In this document: piece after piece, positions 1-5,425 of the stretch | Position numbering within the stretch: the stretch's first letter is position 1 | Layout of the letters: each line of letters begins with the position of its first letter | Assembly: GCA_031550325.1 (NCBI GenBank) | Contig: JAVBOR010000035.1 | Location: 1-10,125 of the forward strand | DNA: 10,125 nt | Reading direction: 5' to 3' | From: JAVBTT01 sp031550325 | GTDB taxonomy: Bacteria > Bacillota > Clostridia > Oscillospirales > UBA929 | Notes under the pieces: generated by a model | What the model saw: only the letters and a program-made list of their open reading frames with translations | Told to the model about the DNA's origin: nothing | Databases searched by the model: none | Translations under genes and position numbers: made by a program

Positions 1-23
1 TTGCAAAGCCCCGTCCCTGAGAC

Positions 24-299
24 TGTAGACAAACCTTCGATTTGTCTACAAACGGGAACAGGAACGCGTCTTTGTGAAGACGCGCATTGGGTGACTTTCC
101 CGGAGTGAATCCGTGAAAGTCACTTGTTTCCATGCTTTGCGCTCAACCAGTCCAGCAGGGACCCGCCGCCTTCGGCGTCAGGCTCGACGTGGTTTTGCGC
201 AAAGGAATGAAGAGGCGGCCTCTGTCTACAGGCTGTTCAAACCGCCTCAGTGGTTTGATCCTGCCCTCGTTTTGTCAAAGAATCAAAGGTTCTTTGACA
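24..299. repeat. Hairpin array 1 (two arrays meeting tail to tail)
   Basis: This stretch holds no credible gene and is almost entirely inverted repeats. Reading rightward: H2 (stem 24-33/41-50, loop CCTTCGA), a second hairpin (65-72/77-84), H1 (91-99/115-123 with inner CGGA/TCCG around GTGAA) and the large H5 element (135-204). Reading leftward from the other end: a second H2 (273-282/290-299), the linker AAAACGAGGGCAGGATC, and an H3 hairpin (237-243/252-258, CTGAGG on the minus strand). The right part is therefore the start of a second array in the opposite orientation. All stems listed are perfect apart from one unpaired position in H1. Function unknown. Bidirectional termination, a structured RNA, or a REP/MITE-like element are all possible. 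Confidence 0.85.
135..204 (+). repeat. H5 cloverleaf-like palindromic element, copy 1
   Basis: The outer stem is CTTTGCGC (135-142) plus AACCA (145-149), pairing with TGGTT (190-194) plus GCGCAAAG (197-204). Between them lie three perfect small hairpins: GTCC-AGCAG-GGAC (150-162), CGCCG-CCTT-CGGCG (164-177) and CGTC-AGGCTC-GACG (176-189, overlapping the previous one by two bases). The predicted fold is a multi-branch junction shaped like a cloverleaf. It lacks the T-loop and anticodon arrangement of a tRNA. Copies 2 to 5 share the AGCA(A/G) and AGGCTC loops but have other outer arms, except copy 2. Confidence 0.8.
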
Positions 300-356
300 G
301 CCTGAGCAAGGGTTGACGCAAAACCCAAGAAAGGACGGGGAATGTGAGGCCGGTCA

Positions 357-385
357 TTTACAGATGTCGAAAGATGCTGTATACT
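357..385 (+). promoter_or_regulatory. Promoter of the decarboxylase operon
   Basis: A -35 box TTTACA (357-362) and a -10 box TATACT (380-385) are separated by exactly 17 bases. Each differs from the sigma-A consensus at one position. Transcription would start near 392, giving a leader of about 55 bases that contains the palindrome at 396-414. Confidence 0.65.
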
Positions 386-395
386 GGGAGCGATA

Positions 396-414
396 CGCCA
401 TGCGCCGCATGGCG
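396..414. promoter_or_regulatory. 19-bp palindrome at the operon start, possible operator
   Basis: CGCCATGCG-C-CGCATGGCG is a perfect 9-1-9 inverted repeat. It begins about ten bases downstream of the -10 box of the decarboxylase promoter, a position where a bound repressor would block transcription. It could instead form a leader hairpin in the mRNA. No regulator gene lies beside it. Confidence 0.5.
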
Positions 415-446
415 CACAACTCAAAATTTTGTACGGAGGTTATGCC

Positions 447-1610
447 TTGGACGCAATGATACAGTTGTTCGAGGGCTTTTCCCATATTTCTTTGGGAAAC
501 ATCGTAATGTTCCTCATCGGAGGCCTGCTGATCTATCTGGCGATCGCCAAGGACTACGAGCCGATGCTGCTGCTGCCCATTGGCTTCGGCGCGATCATTG
601 TCAATCTGCCTCTCTCCACGGTTCTGCATTTCGACGGCGCGGACGGCATCTTGCAGCTTTTCTACAACTTCGGCATCGTCACCGAGGTGTTTCCCATCTT
701 AATCTTTGTGGCCGTCGGCGCGATGATCGACTTCTCCCCGCTGCTGAAGAACCCGAAGATGATTTTGTTCGGCGCGGCGGCGCAGTTCGGCATCTTTTTC
801 ACCATCCTTGCGGCGCTAGGGCTGGGCATCCTGTTCCCGCAGCTCGGCATCGATCTCAAGGTCGCCTCGGCCATCGGCATCATCGGCGCGGCGGACGGGC
901 CTACCTCGATCTTTGTGGCGTCCCGGTTCGCGCGTGACTATCTGGGCCCCATCAGCGTTGCGGCGTACTCCTATATGGCGCTGGTGCCGATCATCCAGCC
1001 GCCGGTGATTAAGCTAGTCACCACGAAGAAGGAGCGCATGATGCGCATGGAGTACAAGGAGAAGCCCGTCTCCAGGCTGGCGCTGATTTTATTTCCGATC
1101 ACCATCACCATGATCTCCGGCCTGATCGCGCCCATCAGCGTGCCGCTCATCGGCTTTCTGATGTTCGGAAACCTGATCCGCGTGTGCGGCGTGCTGGAGC
1201 GTCTGAGCCGCGCCGCGCAGAACGAACTGGCAAACCTCGTCACGCTGCTTTTGGGCATCACGATCGGCGCGAAGATGCACCACACGGACTTTTTGCAGCC
1301 GATGACGCTGCTGATTATGGGCCTTGGCCTTGTGGCGTTCGTGTTCGACACCATAGGCGGCGTGATGTTCGCCAAGCTGCTCAACCTGTTCAGCAAGAAA
1401 AAGGTCAATCCGATGATCGGCGCTGCCGGCATCTCGGCGTTTCCCATGTCCTCGCGTGTCATTCAGAAGATGGCCAGGGCGGAAGATCCGCAAAACTTCA
1501 TTCTCATGCAGTCTACCAGCGCGAATGTGGCCGGGCAGTTGGGCTCGGTCGTGGCCGGCGGCATTATCCTGGCTTTGGTGCCGTTTCTGCTGGCCAGAGC
1601 GGGAGGTTAG
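447..1610 (+). CDS. Sodium-translocating decarboxylase, beta subunit
   Basis: Integral membrane subunit of a biotin-dependent, sodium-pumping decarboxylase (OadB/GcdB/MmdB family). It decarboxylates carboxybiotin and couples this to sodium export. The protein has 387 residues with many hydrophobic stretches across its length. Family hallmarks are the IIGAADGPTSIF segment with the conserved Asp at about residue 150, the SYMALVPIIQPP stretch, and SANVAGQLGS near the C terminus (Asn360, Gly363, Ser367), which correspond to known ion and carboxybiotin site residues. TTG at 447 is chosen because GGAGG at 435-439 lies 7 bases upstream. The ATG at 456 is too far from that site. The next gene follows after 3 bases. 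Which acyl-CoA or keto acid is used (oxaloacetate, glutaconyl-CoA, methylmalonyl-CoA) cannot be told from this subunit. Confidence 0.95.
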   Translation: MDAMIQLFEGFSHISLGNIVMFLIGGLLIYLAIAKDYEPMLLLPIGFGAIIVNLPLSTVLHFDGADGILQLFYNFGIVTEVFPILIFVAVGAMIDFSPLLKNPKMILFGAAAQFGIFFTILAALGLGILFPQLGIDLKVASAIGIIGAADGPTSIFVASRFARDYLGPISVAAYSYMALVPIIQPPVIKLVTTKKERMMRMEYKEKPVSRLALILFPITITMISGLIAPISVPLIGFLMFGNLIRVCGVLERLSRAAQNELANLVTLLLGITIGAKMHHTDFLQPMTLLIMGLGLVAFVFDTIGGVMFAKLLNLFSKKKVNPMIGAAGISAFPMSSRVIQKMARAEDPQNFILMQSTSANVAGQLGSVVAGGIILALVPFLLARAGG

Positions 1611-1613
1611 GCG

Positions 1614-1928
1614 ATGAAAGATCTTTTTTTGGCCCTGGAACTCACGCTGTACGGTCTGGTTGCGGTTTTCGGCGTTCTGCTGCTGTTTTACGCGGCGATC
1701 GTCATTCTCAGGCGCGCGGCTCCCCATAGGGAAGGCCGCCGCGCCGATCCCCCCGCGCCGGCCCACACGCCTTCCGGCGCCGCGCCCCCGCCCGCGCTGC
1801 TGGAGCTCGTCGGTGTGGACGAACGCACAGCCGCCATCATCATCGCCATCGTGGCCGAGGAGACAGGCATAGATCCCGATCTGCTGAACATCAGATCCAT
1901 CAAAAAAGTGGAGGGCAACGGCCAATGA
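1614..1928 (+). CDS. Small membrane subunit of the sodium-pumping decarboxylase (OadG/MmdD type)
   Basis: A 104-residue protein with one N-terminal membrane helix (about residues 5-32), a Pro/Ala-rich linker (about 40-60) and a conserved C-terminal block, DERTAAIIIAIVAEETGID followed by IRSIKKVE. This is the layout of the gamma/delta subunits (OadG, MmdD, GcdD) that assemble and stabilise the decarboxylase complex and anchor the biotin carrier and carboxyltransferase to the beta subunit. The start ATG at 1614 is preceded by GGGAGG (1601-1606), which overlaps the end of the beta-subunit gene. The stop overlaps the start of the biotin carrier gene (ATGA), so translation is probably coupled. Family assignment is strong; the exact subunit name depends on the substrate of the complex. 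Confidence 0.85.
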   Translation: MKDLFLALELTLYGLVAVFGVLLLFYAAIVILRRAAPHREGRRADPPAPAHTPSGAAPPPALLELVGVDERTAAIIIAIVAEETGIDPDLLNIRSIKKVEGNGQ

Positions 1929-2290
1929 TTTACAAAGTGACGCTGAACGACACCTGTTATGAGGTGGATCTTGAGGAGGGCGGCGCTCAAATCATCGGCC
2001 GCACCGCCGCCGTAGCGGACAAGCCCGCGTCGCCGCCCGCTGGAGCGCCGGCAGCCGCCGCTTCCGAAGGCGCCCATGCCGTGAACGCACCGATGCCCGG
2101 CGTGATCTTGGGCGTCGATGTCTCCGTCGGTCAGAGTGTGAGCAAGGGGCAGGTTCTGCTCACGCTGGAGGCGATGAAGATGGAGAATGAGATTGTGGCC
2201 CCTTGCGCCGGGGTGGTGGCGCAGATCGCGGTGGCGAAGGACACGGCGATTGAGACGGGCGCGCTGCTTTTGACGCTCTCTCCCGACTGA
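1925..2290 (+). CDS. Biotin carboxyl carrier protein of the decarboxylase
   Basis: A 121-residue biotin carrier that shuttles the carboxyl group from the carboxyltransferase to the membrane beta subunit. The C-terminal half is a biotinyl/lipoyl domain with the attachment motif EAMKMENE; Lys85 is the expected biotinylated residue. It is preceded by an Ala/Pro-rich flexible linker (about residues 33-52) typical of GcdC/MmdC-like carriers. The N-terminal 30 residues resemble the short beta-strand extension seen in those proteins. The start ATG overlaps the stop of the preceding gene, with GGAGGG at 1910-1915 as ribosome binding site. It is the last gene of the operon; the hairpin array starts 22 bases after the stop. 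Confidence 0.93.
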   Translation: MIYKVTLNDTCYEVDLEEGGAQIIGRTAAVADKPASPPAGAPAAAASEGAHAVNAPMPGVILGVDVSVGQSVSKGQVLLTLEAMKMENEIVAPCAGVVAQIAVAKDTAIETGALLLTLSPD

Positions 2291-2312
2291 AAGCCGATAA
2301 ACCTTAAAGCAC

Positions 2313-2562
2313 AGTGCCTTCCCGGACTGACTCCGGGAAGGCACTTTAGACTGCAGACAAAAGCAGCTCCCTCGTTCCTTTGCGCGAAACCACGTCGAGC
2401 CTGACGCCGAAGGCGGCAGGTCCTTGCTGGACTGGTTTAGCGCAAAGCATTGAAACAAGTGACTTTCACGGATTCATTCCGGGAAAGTCATTCTTTGCGC
2501 GTCGTCGCAAAGAAGCGATCCAACCCCCGATTGTAGACAAGCCGAAGGTTTGTCTACAATCG
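2313..2562. repeat. Hairpin array 2, inverted relative of array 1
   Basis: The gap between the biotin carrier gene and the convergent phosphoribosyltransferase gene is filled by hairpins. In order: an H1-type hairpin with a perfect 14-bp stem (2313-2326/2332-2345, loop CTGAC), H5 copy 2 (2378-2447), H1 (2459-2490), a 9-bp hairpin (2491-2499/2506-2514) and H2 with a 13-bp stem (2528-2540/2550-2562). Read on the minus strand the order H2, X, H1, H5 and most of the sequence match 24-204. The X hairpin has different arms in the two arrays. The first hairpin could also end transcription of the decarboxylase operon, although it lacks a strong T tract. Confidence 0.85.
2378..2447 (-). repeat. H5 cloverleaf-like palindromic element, copy 2
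   Basis: This is the reverse complement of copy 1 with only a few changes. The outer arms are CTTTGCGC plus AACCA (2378-2392) against TGGTT plus GCGCAAAG (2433-2447). The core (2393-2432) keeps all three inner hairpins: CGTC-GAGCCT-GACG, GCCG-AAGG-CGGC and GTCC-TTGCT-GGAC. Confidence 0.8.
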
Positions 2563-2569
2563 CTGAACG

Positions 2570-3202
2570 CTAGACCACCACAAAGCCGTGATCGTTGACG
2601 ATGGCGGTAATCCTTTCGCCGCTGCCGCACATCTCGCACTGGTTGGGAATAAAGGTGCGGTAATGCGGCAGGTCCTGCTCGCTGAAGATGGAGTACACGG
2701 GCTGCCCGTCCACGTCCCTGATCGCGCTGAACAGGGCGCACACGCCCGCCAGACGCCCGCCGTAGTAACTCAGACAGTCCAGCGTGCGCCGGACCGTCTT
2801 GCCGGTGGACACCGAGGAGAGCAGCAGAACGATGCTCCTGTCCCGCACCAGCCCCTGCGTATTGTCCCTGAAAATCATTTGGTTGTTGGAGTTGAGCTCA
2901 GGCGTCAGCACGCTGATGTCCGCCCCGCCGTTGATGTTGAAGAGCGCATTCTGCGACAGCGCGGCTGCCATAAAGGCCCCCAGCATGTTTGTTCCTTCCA
3001 TGCAGAGGATGGTCTCCACCTGCGTGGTGGAGTACTGATCCGCGAGCAGAGTGGCCGCCTTCCTGGCCATTTGGAGGTTTGACTTGATCTGCGTCATATC
3101 CAGATAGAGGTTGATGTGCGAGTGATTGGTCGCAAAATGCCCCGAGGCGACCTGAATGGTGATCGTGCTGTCCGACCTGGCGCTGAACGGATTAAACTGC
3201 AT
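2570..3202 (-). CDS. Phosphoribosyltransferase-like protein (orotate PRTase-related)
   Basis: A 210-residue soluble protein with a type I phosphoribosyltransferase fold signature: MEGTNMLG (residues 68-75) and the PRPP-loop region VLLLSSVSTGKTV (about 125-137), followed by a C-terminal CEMCG pair (Cys189, Cys192) that may bind metal. Genes of this type are usually labelled orotate phosphoribosyltransferase, but the two acidic residues normally present in the PRPP loop are Ser129 and Ser130 here, so catalysis is uncertain. No other pyrimidine gene is adjacent. ATG at 3202 is preferred over the GTG at 3211 because GAGGAG lies 8 bases upstream of the ATG. A promoter precedes it at 3270-3298. It is convergent with the decarboxylase operon and divergent from the oxidoreductase gene. 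Confidence 0.75.
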   Translation of the reverse strand: MQFNPFSARSDSTITIQVASGHFATNHSHINLYLDMTQIKSNLQMARKAATLLADQYSTTQVETILCMEGTNMLGAFMAAALSQNALFNINGGADISVLTPELNSNNQMIFRDNTQGLVRDRSIVLLLSSVSTGKTVRRTLDCLSYYGGRLAGVCALFSAIRDVDGQPVYSIFSEQDLPHYRTFIPNQCEMCGSGERITAIVNDHGFVVV

Positions 3203-3269
3203 GACGCGCACTCCTCTCTCCTAAAAGATATCTGCCTGAAATACAGTTTTTGCCATATGGATCAAGTTC

Positions 3270-3298
3270 AGTATACTATACGTGCAGGCTTCTGACAA
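3270..3298 (-). promoter_or_regulatory. Promoter of the phosphoribosyltransferase-like gene
   Basis: Read on the minus strand, TTGTCA (3298-3293) and TATACT (3275-3270) are separated by 17 bases. The leader of about 60 bases ends in the AGGAGAGAGGAG ribosome binding region. Between this promoter and the divergent one at 3426 lie about 125 bases with small inverted repeats but no gene. Confidence 0.65.
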
Positions 3299-3425
3299 GC
3301 ACAAAACAGTCTGCGCCGGAGCCATAGGACGGCATTACAGCCGGAGCCCTCTCAGAGGGAAGCCCTCCGCCGGGCTGCGCTCTGATAGAACTGTCCTGTT
3401 CGGAGGACGGAAGACGGATTGATGG

Positions 3426-3454
3426 TTGATAAGCGCGGTAAAATCGGCTATAAT
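3426..3454 (+). promoter_or_regulatory. Promoter of the Gfo/Idh/MocA oxidoreductase gene
   Basis: TTGATA (3426-3431) and a consensus TATAAT (3449-3454) have a 17-base spacer. The predicted start near 3461 gives a leader of about 90 bases. Late in the leader is a short hairpin GCGTC-TACT-GACGC (3502-3515) followed by GGC and five T residues, and an upstream CCGCG that could pair with the CGCGG in the same segment, so an attenuator is conceivable. Confidence 0.65.
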
Positions 3455-3551
3455 GGTCGAAAAGAAACCGCGCTTTGACCCAATGCGCGCATGCTGGCGG
3501 GGCGTCTACTGACGCGGCTTTTTAAAACACAGAGACGGAGAAACAGAATTT

Positions 3552-4679
3552 ATGAAGTTTCCTTTGAAAATAGCGATTCTCGGATGCGGCGGAATGGGCA
3601 GCGGGCATGCCCGTGCCATAGGCGGAAAGGGCTCTTACACAACGCCGGAATTTTTGAGCTACGACGCCTTCGGCACGGGGCAGGTTGAAATAGCTCCCCT
3701 GGAGGAGAAGCTTGTCTTGGCGGGCATCTATGACATCGATGAGTCCCGCATGAAATGGGTTGACGATATGGGCTGGCATGGGTATGCTGACTATGACGAC
3801 ATGCTGGCCGACCCCGACGTGGATATCGTGCTGATCGCCACGCCAAACCATCTTCACCGCGAACAGGCCGTCAGGGCCATGCTCGCCGGCAAGCATGTGC
3901 TGTGCGAAAAGCCCGTCATGATGTGCTCGGACGACCTGAGGGCCGTCATGGATGTCGCCCGCGAAACCGGGAAGGTGTTCTATCCCAGGCAGAACCGCCG
4001 CTGGGACAGGGATTTTCTGATCATCAAGAAAATCGTCGACGAAAAGATTGTCGGCGAGGTCTTCAACGTCGAGAGCCGGTATATGGGCTCGCGCGGCATT
4101 CCCGGGGACTGGCGAGGGAAGAAGGAGTTCGGCGGCGGAATGATGCTGGACTGGGGCGTTCATCTGATAGACAGGCTGCTGATGATGATCCCGGAGAAGG
4201 TGAAAACCGTGTACTGCAGATTTACGCACATCACCAATGATGAGTGCGACGACGGCTTCAAGGCGTTCTTTACCTTTGAGAGCGGCATGACCGCGCTTGT
4301 GGAGGTCGGAACCTGCCATTTTATCGCGCTTCCGACCTGGTATCTTGCCGGGAAGGCCGGCAGCGTGCAGATTGACAACGGGTTTACCTGCGATGGACGC
4401 ATGACGATTTTGAATCAGTGGGAGGACGAGGAGGCCGTGCCGGTTTTGGCTGGCGAAGGCCTGACGAAGACGATGGCCCCCAGAAACCAGAACACCATTG
4501 AGCAGAAGGAGCTTCCCGAGGTGGTCGTGGACAGGAACGGACTGTATATCAACCTTGTCGACACGATCAGCGGAGCAGCCGAACAGGAGGTTACCGCCGG
4601 GCAGGCGCTCAGGGTGCTGATGCTCATGGAAGCGTGTATGAAGTCCGACGAGACCGGCGACGTCATAGTATTTGAGTAA
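3552..4679 (+). CDS. Gfo/Idh/MocA family NAD(P)-dependent oxidoreductase
   Basis: A 375-residue cytoplasmic dehydrogenase of the glucose-fructose oxidoreductase/inositol dehydrogenase family, which acts on sugars, inositols or their derivatives. The N-terminal Rossmann domain starts with ILGCGGMGSGHA (GxGxxG at Gly11, Gly13, Gly16) and carries ATPNHLH (about 96-102) and the catalytic-lysine motif EKP (119-121). The C-terminal domain has GGGMMLDWGVHLID (194-207) with the conserved Asp200 and His204. A stretch of about 30 residues (about 24-55) lies between the first Rossmann strand and helix and the second strand, longer than in typical members. A weak ribosome site, ACGGAG (3535-3540), lies 11 bases before the ATG. 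It stands alone, with no sugar transporter or kinase nearby, so the substrate is unknown. Confidence 0.93.
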   Translation: MKFPLKIAILGCGGMGSGHARAIGGKGSYTTPEFLSYDAFGTGQVEIAPLEEKLVLAGIYDIDESRMKWVDDMGWHGYADYDDMLADPDVDIVLIATPNHLHREQAVRAMLAGKHVLCEKPVMMCSDDLRAVMDVARETGKVFYPRQNRRWDRDFLIIKKIVDEKIVGEVFNVESRYMGSRGIPGDWRGKKEFGGGMMLDWGVHLIDRLLMMIPEKVKTVYCRFTHITNDECDDGFKAFFTFESGMTALVEVGTCHFIALPTWYLAGKAGSVQIDNGFTCDGRMTILNQWEDEEAVPVLAGEGLTKTMAPRNQNTIEQKELPEVVVDRNGLYINLVDTISGAAEQEVTAGQALRVLMLMEACMKSDETGDVIVFE

Positions 4680-4761
4680 CGCAGCGGCAAAAACTGGCCT
4701 AGAAGGATGCGCATGACGGTCAGCCGGATAACGGCTGAGAAGAGAAGTGGAGAAAAGGCCT

Positions 4762-5103
4762 GTGAACAAACCAAAATAAAACCCGATTGGTTCTATACTG
4801 CTGTTTTATTTTGTTAGCTTCCTGCTGCGCGGCATCGAGTACTTAGTGATACGAACTGATCAGAGTGTGATCGGCGAGGCGTTTATCCATAAGCTTCTGG
4901 GAATTGTCCTGCTCGCTGTGGGTCGGCATGGCCGCGCATTTTGTGAACAATGCGATCATTAACCTTCTGCACGTCGTGACGGTTACGGGCGTTGACGAGA
5001 GCAGACGGTTCGCATAACCATAGCGCAAGCGCTTTCGGTTGTCATTGTGCCGGTTATTTTTCTGCTTGGCCGCAAAAAGGGTCAGGAGCGAGCGGCTGCG
5101 TAG
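4762..5103 (+). pseudogene. Decayed membrane protein gene, probably CPBP-family intramembrane protease
   Basis: Three segments in shifting frames make sense together. A GTG at 4762 (GGAG at 4749-4752) opens VNKPK, then an in-frame TAA (4777-4779), then NPIGSILLFYFVSFLLRG and onward to about 4915. From about 4916 another frame reads LWVGMAAHFVNNAIINLL and VVTVTGVDE. From 5023 the first frame resumes with AQALSVVIVPVIFLLGRKKG and ends at the TAG at 5101-5103. The HFVNN element after a hydrophobic stretch resembles the late His/Asn motif of CPBP (CAAX/bacteriocin-processing) proteases. Only about 110 residues remain of an expected 200-plus, so the middle is probably deleted at the first frame change. 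The presence of a remnant is clear; the family is a probable call. Confidence 0.6.
4772..4813. repeat. A/T-rich 11-bp inverted repeat inside the pseudogene
   Basis: CAAAATAAAAC (4772-4782) pairs perfectly with GTTTTATTTTG (4803-4813) across a 20-base loop. It lies about 95 bases after the oxidoreductase stop. It could weakly terminate that transcript, but it overlaps the remnant coding sequence and may be coincidental. Confidence 0.3.
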
Positions 5104-5119
5104 TGTTCGCCAACCCTCA

Positions 5120-5190
5120 CCTTTTGCGGTTTTACGCCGAGCCTTGCGGCCGGAGACGCAAAGGGCTTGCTGGGATAAAACCGCAAAAGG
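5120..5190 (-). repeat. H5 cloverleaf-like palindromic element, copy 3
   Basis: The outer arm is a perfect 15-bp stem (5120-5134/5176-5190, containing TTTTGCGG) unrelated to the arms of copies 1 and 2. The core keeps the GAGCCT and CTTGCTGG loop sequences but its inner hairpins are eroded. This is the most diverged core joined to the longest unbroken stem. Confidence 0.75.
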
Positions 5191-5301
5191 ACGAGAGCGC
5201 GTAAGGTTTGTCTGCAGTCTGAGGCTTTGTGGGATTCACTCCCGCAAAGCCTCTTTAAAGTGGCAAATCGCACCGCGCCGCGCCTTTGCGGCGATGCGCG
5301 G
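5120..5301. repeat. Hairpin array 3
   Basis: Between the pseudogene and the transglutaminase promoter lie H5 copy 3 (5120-5190), a linker ending in TTTGTCTGCAGTCT (5207-5220, also present on the minus strand at 2348-2361 in array 2), an H1 hairpin (5221-5229/5245-5253 with inner GGGA/TCCC around TTCAC) and a GC-rich hairpin (CGCCGC-GCCTTT-GCGGCG, 5276-5293, with a partial outer stem 5273-5301). On the minus strand the order is X, H1, H5, as in the other arrays, but H2 is missing where the promoter begins. Confidence 0.8.
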
Positions 5302-5322
5302 AGATAAGGGCCGGAACGAGGG

Positions 5323-5351
5323 TTGACATTCCTGGTCAGGAACGATATTAT
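5323..5351 (+). promoter_or_regulatory. Strong promoter of the transglutaminase-like gene
   Basis: A consensus TTGACA (5323-5328) and TATTAT (5346-5351) have a 17-base spacer and a very A/T-rich downstream region. Transcription should start near 5358. This is the best promoter match in the window, and a perfect palindrome lies within its spacer. Confidence 0.75.
5329..5342. promoter_or_regulatory. Operator-like palindrome inside the promoter spacer
   Basis: TTCCTG-GT-CAGGAA is a perfect 6-2-6 inverted repeat that starts directly after the -35 box and ends 3 bases before the -10 box. A protein bound here would compete with RNA polymerase, so repression is the simplest reading. The regulator is unknown. 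Confidence 0.55.
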
Positions 5352-5425
5352 ATACATATTAATAAATTATTATGCAGCTCGGTGTTAAGCGAGGCAGCCG
5401 CACGAGGGTAGAAAGGGGAATCGCC

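Noticed and set aside
135..204. tRNA gene suggested by the cloverleaf shape of H5
   Set aside because: No T-loop consensus, no 7-base anticodon loop in the right place, and the arms vary freely between copies.
24..299. CRISPR array
   Set aside because: Repeated units differ from each other, are hairpins of different classes, are not regularly spaced, and no cas gene is nearby.
113..316. Open frame of 67 codons near the left edge
   Set aside because: It lies entirely in the inverted-repeat array, and its sequence is a translation of hairpin arms and the H5 core.
1089..1925. Open frame of 278 codons on the minus strand within the decarboxylase operon
   Set aside because: It overlaps three well supported genes, is rich in His, Arg and Gln, and has no recognisable domain.
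3522..4769. Long open frame of 415 codons on the minus strand opposite the oxidoreductase gene
   Set aside because: Composition is a shadow of the codon bias of the real gene on the plus strand: rich in His, Arg, Pro and Gln, with no motif and no ribosome site. The plus-strand protein has all Gfo/Idh/MocA motifs.
5372..5425. N-terminal extension of the transglutaminase-like protein from the ATG at 5372
   Set aside because: There is no ribosome site before that ATG and it is too close to the predicted transcription start. The GTG at 5426 has AAAGGGG at ideal spacing.
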